Of a DNA stretch of 30,558 nt, positions 24,010-30,543 are shown piece after piece. Position 1 is the stretch's first letter, and every line of letters starts with the position of its first letter. Location of the stretch: positions 1 through 30,558 of the forward strand of contig JAHAZL010000034.1 of the NCBI GenBank assembly GCA_018384055.1, read 5' to 3'. A model generated the notes under the pieces. The model was given only the letters and a program-made list of their open reading frames with translations. It was not told the origin of the DNA and ran no database searches. The DNA comes from Treponema sp. (GTDB taxonomy: Bacteria > Spirochaetota > Spirochaetia > Treponematales > Treponemataceae). The translations under genes were made by a program, and so were the position numbers.

Positions 24010-24023
24010 AGGGGTCTGTCCCC
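24010..24023 (+). repeat. RAYT-associated repeat copy F
   Basis: AGGGGTCTGTCCCC, full 14-base core, 74 bp upstream of the RAYT start and 34 bp before the queD -10 box. Confidence 0.85.
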
Positions 24024-24056
24024 TTTGTTTCAGTTTATTTTTCCAACAAATTGAGC

Positions 24057-24062
24057 TATTAT
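24057..24062 (+). promoter_or_regulatory. queD -10 box, predicted leaderless
   Basis: TATTAT exactly 6 nt before ATG 24069, no Shine-Dalgarno, no clear -35. Confidence 0.45.
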
Positions 24063-24068
24063 ATACAC

Positions 24069-24452
24069 ATGTACGAAGTTAGAGTTGAAGCCGATTTTGC
24101 TGCGGCTCATTTTTTGAAGGATTATCACGGTAAGTGCGAAAATCTACATGGTCACAATTACAAAGTATATGCCCATGTACGCGGAGACAGACTTGATGAA
24201 GGCGGAATGCTATTAGATTTTACAGAACTCAAGGCATCCCTTAGAAAAGTCTGCGGATTATTAGACCACAAGAATCTAAATGACTTTGATTGCTTCAAGC
24301 AGAATCCAAGTGCAGAACGAATAGCATCATTCATTGCTGAAAATATACTGGAAGATATTCCTGCCCTAATAAAAAAAGACACCGGCAACGCACATTTGTA
24401 CGCCATCGATGTCTTTGAAACCGACACATCCCGTGCCAGGTACATATTGTAG
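24069..24452 (+). CDS. queD: 6-carboxytetrahydropterin synthase QueD / PTPS family
   Basis: Converts dihydroneopterin triphosphate to 6-carboxy-tetrahydropterin for queuosine (7-deazaguanine) synthesis. 127 aa. Zinc ligands H14 (FAAAHFL), H27 and H29 (LHGHNY), catalytic C23, then LLDHKNLND, NPSAERIA and the terminal Glu in VFETDTSRARY. A TTG 18 nt upstream extends the frame, but ATG 24069 gives the standard N-terminus and lies 6 nt after a -10-like TATTAT. queC, queE and queF are not in the window. It ends 2 bp from the convergent hisF stop. Confidence 0.93.
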   Translation: MYEVRVEADFAAAHFLKDYHGKCENLHGHNYKVYAHVRGDRLDEGGMLLDFTELKASLRKVCGLLDHKNLNDFDCFKQNPSAERIASFIAENILEDIPALIKKDTGNAHLYAIDVFETDTSRARYIL

Positions 24453-24454
24453 TT

Positions 24455-25219
24455 CTACATCCTTACGGGAACATTTAGTTTTGCAAGATCGGTTTTTATT
24501 CCGCTGATTGTATAGTCGCCGGAATGAACCATGCTTGCAATAAGGGCAGCATCAGCTTTTCCATCCTTAAGGACATCTGCAAGGTGCTGAACTGTCCCCC
24601 CTCCGCCTGAAGCAATTACAGGAACCTCAACATTTTCACTGATCATGCGAGTAAGATTGAGTTCATAACCGTTTCGAGTTCCATCTGCATCGATTGAATT
24701 CAATACGATTTCACCTGCACCAAGACCAACTGCCTTCTTTGCCCAATCAAGGGCATCCAGTTCTGTTGCAACTCTTCCGCCATTTATGTAAACACGATAT
24801 CCGCTTGGCATAGCCTCATCTTTTGCAGCATCCATACCAAGAACAATGCACTGGTTTCCGAATACGCGGGCACCTTCTTTAATGAGTTCAGGATGCTTTA
24901 CAGCCTGACTATTAAGGGAAACTTTTTCAGCACCCGCAAGAATTGTTGAACGAATGTCATCCAAAGTTCCGATTCCACCGCCAACGCAGAAAGGAATGAA
25001 GACCTGACTTGCAACGCGGGCAATAAGGTCAAGTATAGGTCCACGGCCCCTTGCACTTGCCATGATGTCGTAGAAAACAAGTTCATCTACTCCCTGGCGA
25101 TAGTATTCGGCAGCCATTTCTACAGGATCACCGATATCAACATTATTTTGAAATTTTACGCCTTTAGTTGTGCGTCCGTCTTTTACATCAAGGCAGACAA
25201 TGATTCTTTTCTTAAGCAT
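24455..25219 (-). CDS. hisF: Imidazole glycerol phosphate synthase, cyclase subunit
   Basis: (beta/alpha)8 barrel that uses ammonia from HisH to turn PRFAR into IGP and AICAR. 254 aa. Catalytic D11 (CLDVKDG) and the second Asp in LGMDAA are present, as are the phosphate-binding loops FCVGGGIG and IASGGGGTV. AGGGGCGG precedes ATG 25219, 10 nt after the hisH stop, so the two subunits are co-translated from one message. No other his gene is adjacent. The sequence is closer to true HisF than to the sugar-amidating WbuZ relatives (inference from motifs). Confidence 0.95.
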   Translation of the reverse strand: MLKKRIIVCLDVKDGRTTKGVKFQNNVDIGDPVEMAAEYYRQGVDELVFYDIMASARGRGPILDLIARVASQVFIPFCVGGGIGTLDDIRSTILAGAEKVSLNSQAVKHPELIKEGARVFGNQCIVLGMDAAKDEAMPSGYRVYINGGRVATELDALDWAKKAVGLGAGEIVLNSIDADGTRNGYELNLTRMISENVEVPVIASGGGGTVQHLADVLKDGKADAALIASMVHSGDYTISGIKTDLAKLNVPVRM

Positions 25220-25229
25220 GTTTCCGCCC

Positions 25230-25856
25230 CTACATATTTACAAAGTTTTCAAGGATTTTAAGTCCAGCTTTCCCCGACTTTTCAGGATGAAACTGAAAAA
25301 CAGTAAGGTTGTCCTTTTCAATTATCGAAGGAACCTTGATGCCATAATTTGCATAGCCTTTAATGACAGACTCATCTTCAGGCTGAATTACATAGGAATG
25401 AACGAAATAGAAATCGCTATGGTCCACTACTCCATCAAGAAGTTTTGACCCACCATTACAAACTTCAATATCGTTCCATCCCATGTGAGGAATTTTAATA
25501 GGATCTTTTGATTCACAATCCTTAATCAAATCGGAAAAATGCTTTATTTTGCCCGGAATTAGGCCCAGGCATTCCACATTGCCTTCTTCTGAAAAATCAA
25601 AGACAATCTGACTTCCAAGGCAGATTCCAATCATAGGCTTTCCGCTTGCATGGAAATCCTTGAGGAACTTGTCAAAGCCAGTTGCCTTAAGCTGTTCCAT
25701 GGCGTATGCTGCATCCCCTACTCCAGGGAAAACAATTTTGTCTGCATCTTTAAAGTCTGCAGGATTTTTTGAAAGAACATAGTCAGCCTTAAGGTATTCA
25801 AGGGCATGTTCTACGCTGGTAATGTTTCCTGCGTTATAATCTACGATTCCAATCAT
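25230..25856 (-). CDS. hisH: Imidazole glycerol phosphate synthase, glutaminase subunit
   Basis: Class I amidotransferase giving ammonia to HisF. 208 aa. Catalytic triad visible as C79 (GICLGSQ), H190 and E192 (FQFHPEKSG). The N-terminus MIGIVDYNAGNITSVEHAL is typical. There is no ribosome site; a TATATT 7 nt before the ATG suggests a leaderless hisHF transcript. Its promoter region overlaps the end of the argG terminator. Confidence 0.95.
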   Translation of the reverse strand: MIGIVDYNAGNITSVEHALEYLKADYVLSKNPADFKDADKIVFPGVGDAAYAMEQLKATGFDKFLKDFHASGKPMIGICLGSQIVFDFSEEGNVECLGLIPGKIKHFSDLIKDCESKDPIKIPHMGWNDIEVCNGGSKLLDGVVDHSDFYFVHSYVIQPEDESVIKGYANYGIKVPSIIEKDNLTVFQFHPEKSGKAGLKILENFVNM

Positions 25857-25863
25857 GGATACT

Positions 25864-25892
25864 AATATAACAGAATGACTTTAAAATGAAAA
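25864..25892 (-). promoter_or_regulatory. hisHF promoter, predicted leaderless
   Basis: Minus-strand TTTTCA (25887-25892), 17-bp spacer, TATATT (25864-25869), then 7 nt to ATG. The -35 lies in the U-tract of the argG terminator. Confidence 0.45.
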
Positions 25893-25919
25893 CAGCACTA
25901 CTTGTAAAAAGTAGTGCTG
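25885..25919 (-). terminator. argG intrinsic terminator
   Basis: Eleven-base arms CAGCACTACTT (25893-25903) and AAGTAGTGCTG (25909-25919), 5-nt loop, followed on the minus strand by TTTTCATTTT. Confidence 0.85.
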
Positions 25920-25981
25920 CATATAATGGCCTTAGTTTATTTCAACAAGGCTGCGCCAGCTCGCGTTGTATTGCTTACTTA

Positions 25982-27346
25982 TTATTCAGTAGGACGTTTT
26001 TTCAATTTCTTGCTCTTCAACACTGCCTGACCTTCTCCGACAGACTGCTCCATCATGGCGCGTACGCGGAGTGGGAGGCCGAACAATGTGATGAAGCCTT
26101 CTGCATCCTTGTGGTTGTAGAGGTCACCAGTTGTAAATGAAGCAATTGATTCGTTGTAGAGGCTGTACTTTGAACCAGAACCTGCACCACGGATTGCACC
26201 CTTGATGAGCTTGAGCTTAACCCAACCTGTACATGTTTCTTCTGACTTGTCTACGAAAGCCATCAATGAATCATACAATGTTGTGAACACCTTTCCGTCA
26301 TAGATGAGTTCACCGATCTTGATTGAAAGCTGCTGCTTGTAGTGGTATGTATCACGGTCAAGTGTAAGGTGGTTCATCATGCGGTGTGCAGCATAAAGGA
26401 TTGCTCCACCCGGTGTCTCATAAACACCGCGGCTTTTCATACCTACACAGCGGTTTTCACAGATATCAACAAGACCGATACCGTTGCGTCCACCGATCTT
26501 GTTGAGTTCTGTAAGGAGCTTGAGGGCATCCATCTTCTTGCCGTTAACAGCAACTGGAATACCCTTTTCAAATTCAATCTTTACATACTCACCGTTAGCA
26601 GGTGCTTCTTCTGGAACAACTGTATTCTTGAGCATGTGCTTGTAGTTTGGTTCGTTTTCTGTCTTCTCAAGTTCAAGACCTTCGTGTGAAAGGTGCCAGA
26701 TGTTTTCATCGCGAGAGTAAGACTGATCCTTTTTCATTGGAACTTCAAGTCCGCGGTCTTCGAGGTACTTGATTTCTGCTTCGCGACTGTCCATATTCCA
26801 CTTGTCATCACGCCATGCCGCAATGCACTTGAGGTCTGGAGCAAATGCCTTGATTGCAAGTTCAAAGCGAACCTGATCGTTACCCTTACCAGTTGCACCG
26901 TGACAGATTGCAACGGCACCTTCCTGGCGAGCGTATTCAACAAGAATCTTTCCGATAAGTGGGCGAGCTGTAGAAGTGCCAAGGAGGTATTCATCTTCAT
27001 AAATTGCATTTGCCTTAAGTGCCGGCCAAATGTATTCTTCAATATATTCCTGACGAGCATCTACAACATAACATGCAGACGCACCTGTCTTGAGGGCACG
27101 GTTCTTAATTGCCTTCCAGTTGTCACCCTGACCAACATCGATACAAACTGCGATAACATCATAATCGTAGTTTTCCTTGAGCCAAGGAATGATTACAGTT
27201 GTATCAAGTCCACCTGAATATGCAAGAACAACCTTGTCCTTTCCAGACTTTTTTGCTGTCTTCTTTGCTGCAGACTTAACAGCTGTCTTTGCCTTTGAAA
27301 CAGTCTTTTTTGCCTTGTCAGCAACTTTTTCTGTAACCTTTGCCAT
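25982..27346 (-). CDS. argG: Argininosuccinate synthase with Lys/Ala-rich N-terminal tail
   Basis: Joins citrulline and aspartate using ATP in arginine synthesis. 454 aa from ATG 27346, against roughly 400-410 for this subgroup. The enzyme proper begins near residue 37 with KVVLAYSGGLDTTVIIPWL (P-loop of the N-type ATP pyrophosphatases), followed by GATGKGNDQVRFE and SREAEIKYL. Residues 1-36 hold 13 Lys and 8 Ala with only two acidic residues, in AKK/KSAAKK patterns like histone H1 tails. The tail is in frame and has no internal start codon before the core, and its ATG has an AGAGG ribosome site, so it should be made. Monocistronic, with own promoter and terminator. Confidence 0.95.
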   Translation of the reverse strand: MAKVTEKVADKAKKTVSKAKTAVKSAAKKTAKKSGKDKVVLAYSGGLDTTVIIPWLKENYDYDVIAVCIDVGQGDNWKAIKNRALKTGASACYVVDARQEYIEEYIWPALKANAIYEDEYLLGTSTARPLIGKILVEYARQEGAVAICHGATGKGNDQVRFELAIKAFAPDLKCIAAWRDDKWNMDSREAEIKYLEDRGLEVPMKKDQSYSRDENIWHLSHEGLELEKTENEPNYKHMLKNTVVPEEAPANGEYVKIEFEKGIPVAVNGKKMDALKLLTELNKIGGRNGIGLVDICENRCVGMKSRGVYETPGGAILYAAHRMMNHLTLDRDTYHYKQQLSIKIGELIYDGKVFTTLYDSLMAFVDKSEETCTGWVKLKLIKGAIRGAGSGSKYSLYNESIASFTTGDLYNHKDAEGFITLFGLPLRVRAMMEQSVGEGQAVLKSKKLKKRPTE

Positions 27347-27384
27347 AAAAAATGCCTCTCTATATAAAAGTCTCAATATGTATA

Positions 27385-27413
27385 TTTATACATTTTTTTG
27401 CATAAATATGCAA
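27385..27413 (-). promoter_or_regulatory. argG promoter
   Basis: Minus-strand TTGCAT (27408-27413), 17-bp spacer, TATAAA (27385-27390); leader of about 35 nt with AGAGG. No ARG-box-like palindrome is obvious. Confidence 0.6.
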
Positions 27414-27423
27414 GTTACATAAT

Positions 27424-27461
27424 TAAAGGCCATCTGTAAAAGAATGATTTTTCAGATGCCT
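27424..27461 (-). terminator. pgeF intrinsic terminator
   Basis: Minus-strand AGGCATCTG pairs with CAGATGGCCT (one bulge), with extra A/T pairing in the loop, then TTTAATT. It begins 3 nt after the pgeF stop. Confidence 0.65.
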
Positions 27462-27463
27462 AC

Positions 27464-28231
27464 TTACTGCCATTTTACGAAAGCAGCCTGAACAGTAAAC
27501 TTCGTAAGCTTTTCTTCCAATGGCATATCCGATGGAAGCGAAAGGGTCTGCCTTCTAAAAGATCCGAATTTATACTCACCATTTTCCTTATGGCAGCAGG
27601 TACATTCATCCATAACCTTGATATTGCCTTCGGGAATTCCGTATTTTTTCAACACGGCAAGATTTGCTTTCGTAAGGGACAGTGAATATTCATTGCTCCC
27701 AATTTTTTCCACACAGTCTTCGCAAAAATTTTCCATAAAGTAGTTTGCCCTATCACCAGTAATGTTATAGCAGCATGAACCGATGTGAGGTCCAATGGCA
27801 ACACAGATGTCTTCTGGCTTAGAGCAATACTTATCTTCAATGATTTTAATTGCTTCACCAACAATGCCGGTACCTTTCCAACCGGAATGAAGTGCTCCAA
27901 AGGTACCGCTTTTTGTATCATAGATGTAAAGCGGCATGCAGTCTGCAACAGTTACAACAGGAACAATCGCCTTATTTCTAGTTATGATTCCGTCTCCCTG
28001 TTTTAGATGCACTTCAACGGCATCTTCTATATCGTAGACAATCTTAGAATGAATAAGTTCGAGAGATGCAGGGGTTGCATTATTACCACAAAGATCTTTC
28101 AGAAATGAAATTCTGTTTTTATTTGTTTCATTCCATCTGAACCTCATAGTTCCCATGGAAAAATCTGTCATTCCCCAGACAGGTCCTTCATCAAGATTTC
28201 TGCCATCAAAATTGAAGCGTTCAAGAATCAT
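27464..28231 (-). CDS. pgeF: Laccase-domain protein PgeF/YlmD (purine nucleoside phosphorylase-polyphenol oxidase family)
   Basis: 255 aa from ATG 28231 (MILERFNFDG). The family's zinc ligands are seen in LELIHSKIV, TVADCMPLY and GALHSGWKGT; IGPHIGSCCYNITGD and ECTCCHKENGEYKFGSFRR are also typical. Members have been described as adenosine/purine nucleoside-active and as peptidoglycan editing factors; which applies here is unknown. The frame is open further up, into the preceding gene, but ATG 28231 lies 4 nt past its TAG and gives the standard length. Same transcript as the DUF5312-like gene; a terminator follows. Confidence 0.9.
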   Translation of the reverse strand: MILERFNFDGRNLDEGPVWGMTDFSMGTMRFRWNETNKNRISFLKDLCGNNATPASLELIHSKIVYDIEDAVEVHLKQGDGIITRNKAIVPVVTVADCMPLYIYDTKSGTFGALHSGWKGTGIVGEAIKIIEDKYCSKPEDICVAIGPHIGSCCYNITGDRANYFMENFCEDCVEKIGSNEYSLSLTKANLAVLKKYGIPEGNIKVMDECTCCHKENGEYKFGSFRRQTLSLPSDMPLEEKLTKFTVQAAFVKWQ

Positions 28232-28235
28232 TCTA

Positions 28236-29975
28236 CTACACCCTGTAAGAATCAATTTCTTTAAGGGCATTGATGATTTCACCTGCATATTTCATACTAT
28301 GTGAGAATTTTGAAAGGGTCTCACGGAATTCAACATTATCACGCCCCATGATTTTGTTAAGGTTTGTCAAAGGCCCATAATAAACGGTTGAAAATTCCCC
28401 AAGCATTGCACTGACAAGATTCTGGAACTTGTGAGAAGAATTGATGAATAATTCCGTAATATATGAAGCAGCCTCTTCAATTTCATTGATTACAATCCTG
28501 AGCTTTTCCTTGCTTGAATTGGATTTTACGGAACCGTCATATCGCATGAATTCGGAACCATATTCACCGCCAAGGGCAACCTGACCAACAAGAACATCTA
28601 TCTTATCCATGATGTCATTGAAATCTGCAACGAGATCTGTGAACTCATGACGGTTTTCCTTAATCTGAAAATTACCTTCAAGAGAAACAACATTGAGGAT
28701 GCTTGCATACTTCAAATATTCCTGCTTGAAATAATAATTTATAAAACCAAGGGAAAGATCGAATCTGAAAGGAAATTCATCTTCATATTTTCTCCAGGGA
28801 TGATAAGGGAATTTCTGAAAGTCATTGATTCCAAAATAAACCTTCTGTTTCTTTTTGAGTTCTTCCCTCTTGTATTCCTTGTTCCACATGCGCCATCTCT
28901 GGTCAAAAACAATTCTCCACTGCTCGCGGAATTTTGCAAACCAATTGTCTCCAGTAGAAAAAAGTTCCGGTATAAAAAGGGAATTTTCATTTATCACTTT
29001 TCCAAAATCACGGAGGGGATATTTTCTGCAGAACATATTGATGTTTGAAATCTCTACTGAAGCAGCTTCAACAATTTTTGCCATATCTTCCTGAGAACAT
29101 TCCGGAGACGACTCTTTCCACAGATTCTTATTCCCGTAAGAAGTCAAAAGCAATGAAGAAATGAATTCATCTGTAATATTATTTTTTGAACAGAGAATCT
29201 TGAAGAATTCTGTAAAATCATTCTTTACCTGAACAAACAGGCAGCTATGGTTATCACCTGTCATGGAGAATTTGTTCAATATTACTGAGATCGAAAGTTT
29301 TGAAAACATTTTGAGCCATTCATAAGACTGCGATATGGCACCGATTTTTTCCCTCATGTCATTTCCCATAGAGGCAAGCATGTCGTCGATTTTGTTCAGG
29401 AAATTATTTCTAGCTTCCTGCCCCAAAGGTTTATCAAAATTTATCTGAAACGGATCACAAACCTTCTTTACGGATTCCATGAATTCTGGATATAGCTGCC
29501 GGCACAAAAGAAAATAAAACACACCGGAATCTGCATCTGCAAGCCTAAGCTGGTTCTTGAAAAGTTCCTGAGACCTCTGAAGTCCGCAAAGTTCTTTGTA
29601 CATAGTATTGCCGATGATTCTGCGCTTGTAGTCAATGAGTCCCGGATAGAGAACTTCTATGCGACGGGCAAGAGCTCCAATGACAGCATTGTTGTAAACT
29701 TCTTCAACGCTTACATTAAGAATGAAGGATTTTAACCATACAACGAATTTTCTGAAAAAAGGTTCTTTTTTAAACTGACGGACAAGGCCTTTTTTTGTTT
29801 CCGCAAGCCTTTCTTTTTCCGCTTTCTTGTCATTGTAATCACCTTCAGAAGGTATCTTGATTTCTATATCTGCAGGATTAACTCTGTTGAGAATGTCTTT
29901 GCGTTCTTTTATGGTAAGGTCAGAAGCCAGTTTATCAAAATTACTCTTTGCATTGCCTGAATGTTTCTTGTCCAT
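28236..29975 (-). CDS. Uncharacterised spirochaete protein, DUF5312-like
   Basis: 579 aa, no signal peptide or convincing transmembrane helix, lysine-rich and partly helical. I recognise it only as resembling the spirochaete-restricted DUF5312 group; no catalytic motif is visible. Notable segments are the basic N-terminal 80 residues, FVVWLKSFILNVSVEEVYNN, a Trp-rich middle (RIVFDQRWRMWNKEYKREELKKKQ, FPYHPWRKYEDEFPF) and a helical C-terminal third. Leaderless start predicted from a good promoter 8 nt upstream. It is the first gene of a pair with pgeF and divergent from a small membrane protein. The name is held with moderate confidence; that the gene is real is near certain. Confidence 0.85.
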   Translation of the reverse strand: MDKKHSGNAKSNFDKLASDLTIKERKDILNRVNPADIEIKIPSEGDYNDKKAEKERLAETKKGLVRQFKKEPFFRKFVVWLKSFILNVSVEEVYNNAVIGALARRIEVLYPGLIDYKRRIIGNTMYKELCGLQRSQELFKNQLRLADADSGVFYFLLCRQLYPEFMESVKKVCDPFQINFDKPLGQEARNNFLNKIDDMLASMGNDMREKIGAISQSYEWLKMFSKLSISVILNKFSMTGDNHSCLFVQVKNDFTEFFKILCSKNNITDEFISSLLLTSYGNKNLWKESSPECSQEDMAKIVEAASVEISNINMFCRKYPLRDFGKVINENSLFIPELFSTGDNWFAKFREQWRIVFDQRWRMWNKEYKREELKKKQKVYFGINDFQKFPYHPWRKYEDEFPFRFDLSLGFINYYFKQEYLKYASILNVVSLEGNFQIKENRHEFTDLVADFNDIMDKIDVLVGQVALGGEYGSEFMRYDGSVKSNSSKEKLRIVINEIEEAASYITELFINSSHKFQNLVSAMLGEFSTVYYGPLTNLNKIMGRDNVEFRETLSKFSHSMKYAGEIINALKEIDSYRV

Positions 29976-29983
29976 ATAAATTC

Positions 29984-30012
29984 ATTTTATTTATTTATCA
30001 CTCAGTTGTAAA
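29984..30012 (-). promoter_or_regulatory. Promoter of the DUF5312-like gene, predicted leaderless
   Basis: Minus-strand TTTACA (30007-30012), exact 17-bp spacer, TAAAAT (29984-29989), then only 8 nt to the ATG, without a Shine-Dalgarno. Both boxes match 5 of 6. Confidence 0.65.
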
Positions 30013-30076
30013 GTTAAAACAACCCTATGACCACCAAGTTTTCCCAAGCACCCTAAAGAATGCCCCTAAGTCAGCC

Positions 30077-30082
30077 GATAAT
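30077..30082 (+). promoter_or_regulatory. -10 box of the small membrane protein gene
   Basis: GATAAT 6 nt before ATG 30089, without a ribosome site; the -35 is unclear. Confidence 0.35.
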
Positions 30083-30088
30083 CATACC

Positions 30089-30298
30089 ATGGATTTCAGC
30101 CAAATTTTTAACCTTTCCCTAATTGTTCTAAAGGACTGGAGGGTAATCTTCATTGCAGTTTTCTCCATAACCTTCATGATTATCGGCAGCTATGTCGTTA
30201 AATACAGGAAAAAGCCGCCTCGGCCAAAGAAAATCAAGGCACAAAAACCAGTAGAAACTCCTAAAACTGAAGAAAAAAAGGAAGAAGAGGAAGAATAA
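30089..30298 (+). CDS. Small single-pass membrane protein with charged C-terminal tail
   Basis: 69 aa from ATG 30089 (MDFSQIFNLSL). One transmembrane helix (about residues 18-38, VIFIAVFSITFMIIGSYVV) is followed by a basic stretch (KYRKKPPRPKKIK) and an acidic end (EEKKEEEEE). The positive-inside rule puts the tail in the cytosol. The frame is open 47 codons upstream, but that part looks non-coding and lies in the shared promoter region. No family is recognised. Divergent from the DUF5312-like gene. Confidence 0.65.
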   Translation: MDFSQIFNLSLIVLKDWRVIFIAVFSITFMIIGSYVVKYRKKPPRPKKIKAQKPVETPKTEEKKEEEEE

Positions 30299-30324
30299 AA
30301 AACTTCGTAATTTTTTTTTACAGA

Positions 30325-30338
30325 GGGGACAGACCCCT
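30325..30338 (-). repeat. RAYT-associated repeat copy G
   Basis: GGGGACAGACCCCT, full core, 27 bp after the small membrane protein gene and a nine-T run. Confidence 0.85.
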
Positions 30339-30350
30339 ATTCCTATTCCC

Positions 30351-30387
30351 CAGTACAGAGTACAGAGGGGACAGGGACAGACCCCCT
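30351..30387 (-). repeat. RAYT-associated repeat copy H with internal duplication
   Basis: GGGGACAGGGACAGACCCCC (30367-30386): the 5' half of the core is repeated. Just before it is a tandem AGTACAGAGTACAGAG. This looks like slippage or recombination within the repeat. Confidence 0.8.
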
Positions 30388-30436
30388 ATTTTCTATTCCA
30401 TCCGCTAAAGAAGCGAAGCATATTTAAAATGAATCA

Positions 30437-30543
30437 CAAACCACCCGTCAAACGGGTGGTTTGCACACAGCCTATAAGGCTGGTTTTCAAGCGGCGTCTC
30501 AAGACGCTGGCTTTCACTAACGTTCAAGCTCACTGCAGCTTGA
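30437..30543. repeat. Cluster of hairpins at the right edge (possible element end or structured RNA)
   Basis: Four stems in about 107 bp: CAAACCACCCG/CGGGTGGTTTG (30437-30463, 11 bp), AGCC/GGCT (30469-30481), GCGTC/GACGC (30494-30507) and TCAAGCT/AGCTTGA (30524-30543). GC content is higher than in surrounding intergenic DNA. It may be the end of an IS200/IS605-type element or a structured RNA cut off by the window; nothing here is conclusive. Confidence 0.45.

Larger units (their letters stand above)
22945..24023 (-). mobile_element. RAYT locus: transposase gene with flanking repeats
   Basis: The transposase gene is bracketed by the repeat hairpin 22945-22994 on its 3' side and one repeat copy (24010-24023) on its 5' side. 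This is the usual arrangement of REP-associated tyrosine transposases with their REP sequences. No target-site duplication is expected for this class, and exact ends cannot be set. Confidence 0.65.

Noticed and set aside
24051..24068. TTG start adding six residues to QueD
   Set aside because: The extension overlaps the predicted -10 box and is absent from the usual QueD N-terminus; ATG 24069 fits better.
26693..27217. 174-codon plus-strand frame opposite argG
   Set aside because: Shadow of the conserved ArgG coding frame; Cys/Phe/Ile-rich translation without motifs.
30524..30543. Integron attC site
   Set aside because: Only a partial TAACGTTCAAGC...GCTTGA resemblance; no matching outer boxes or cassette genes visible, so kept only as a speculation in a finding.
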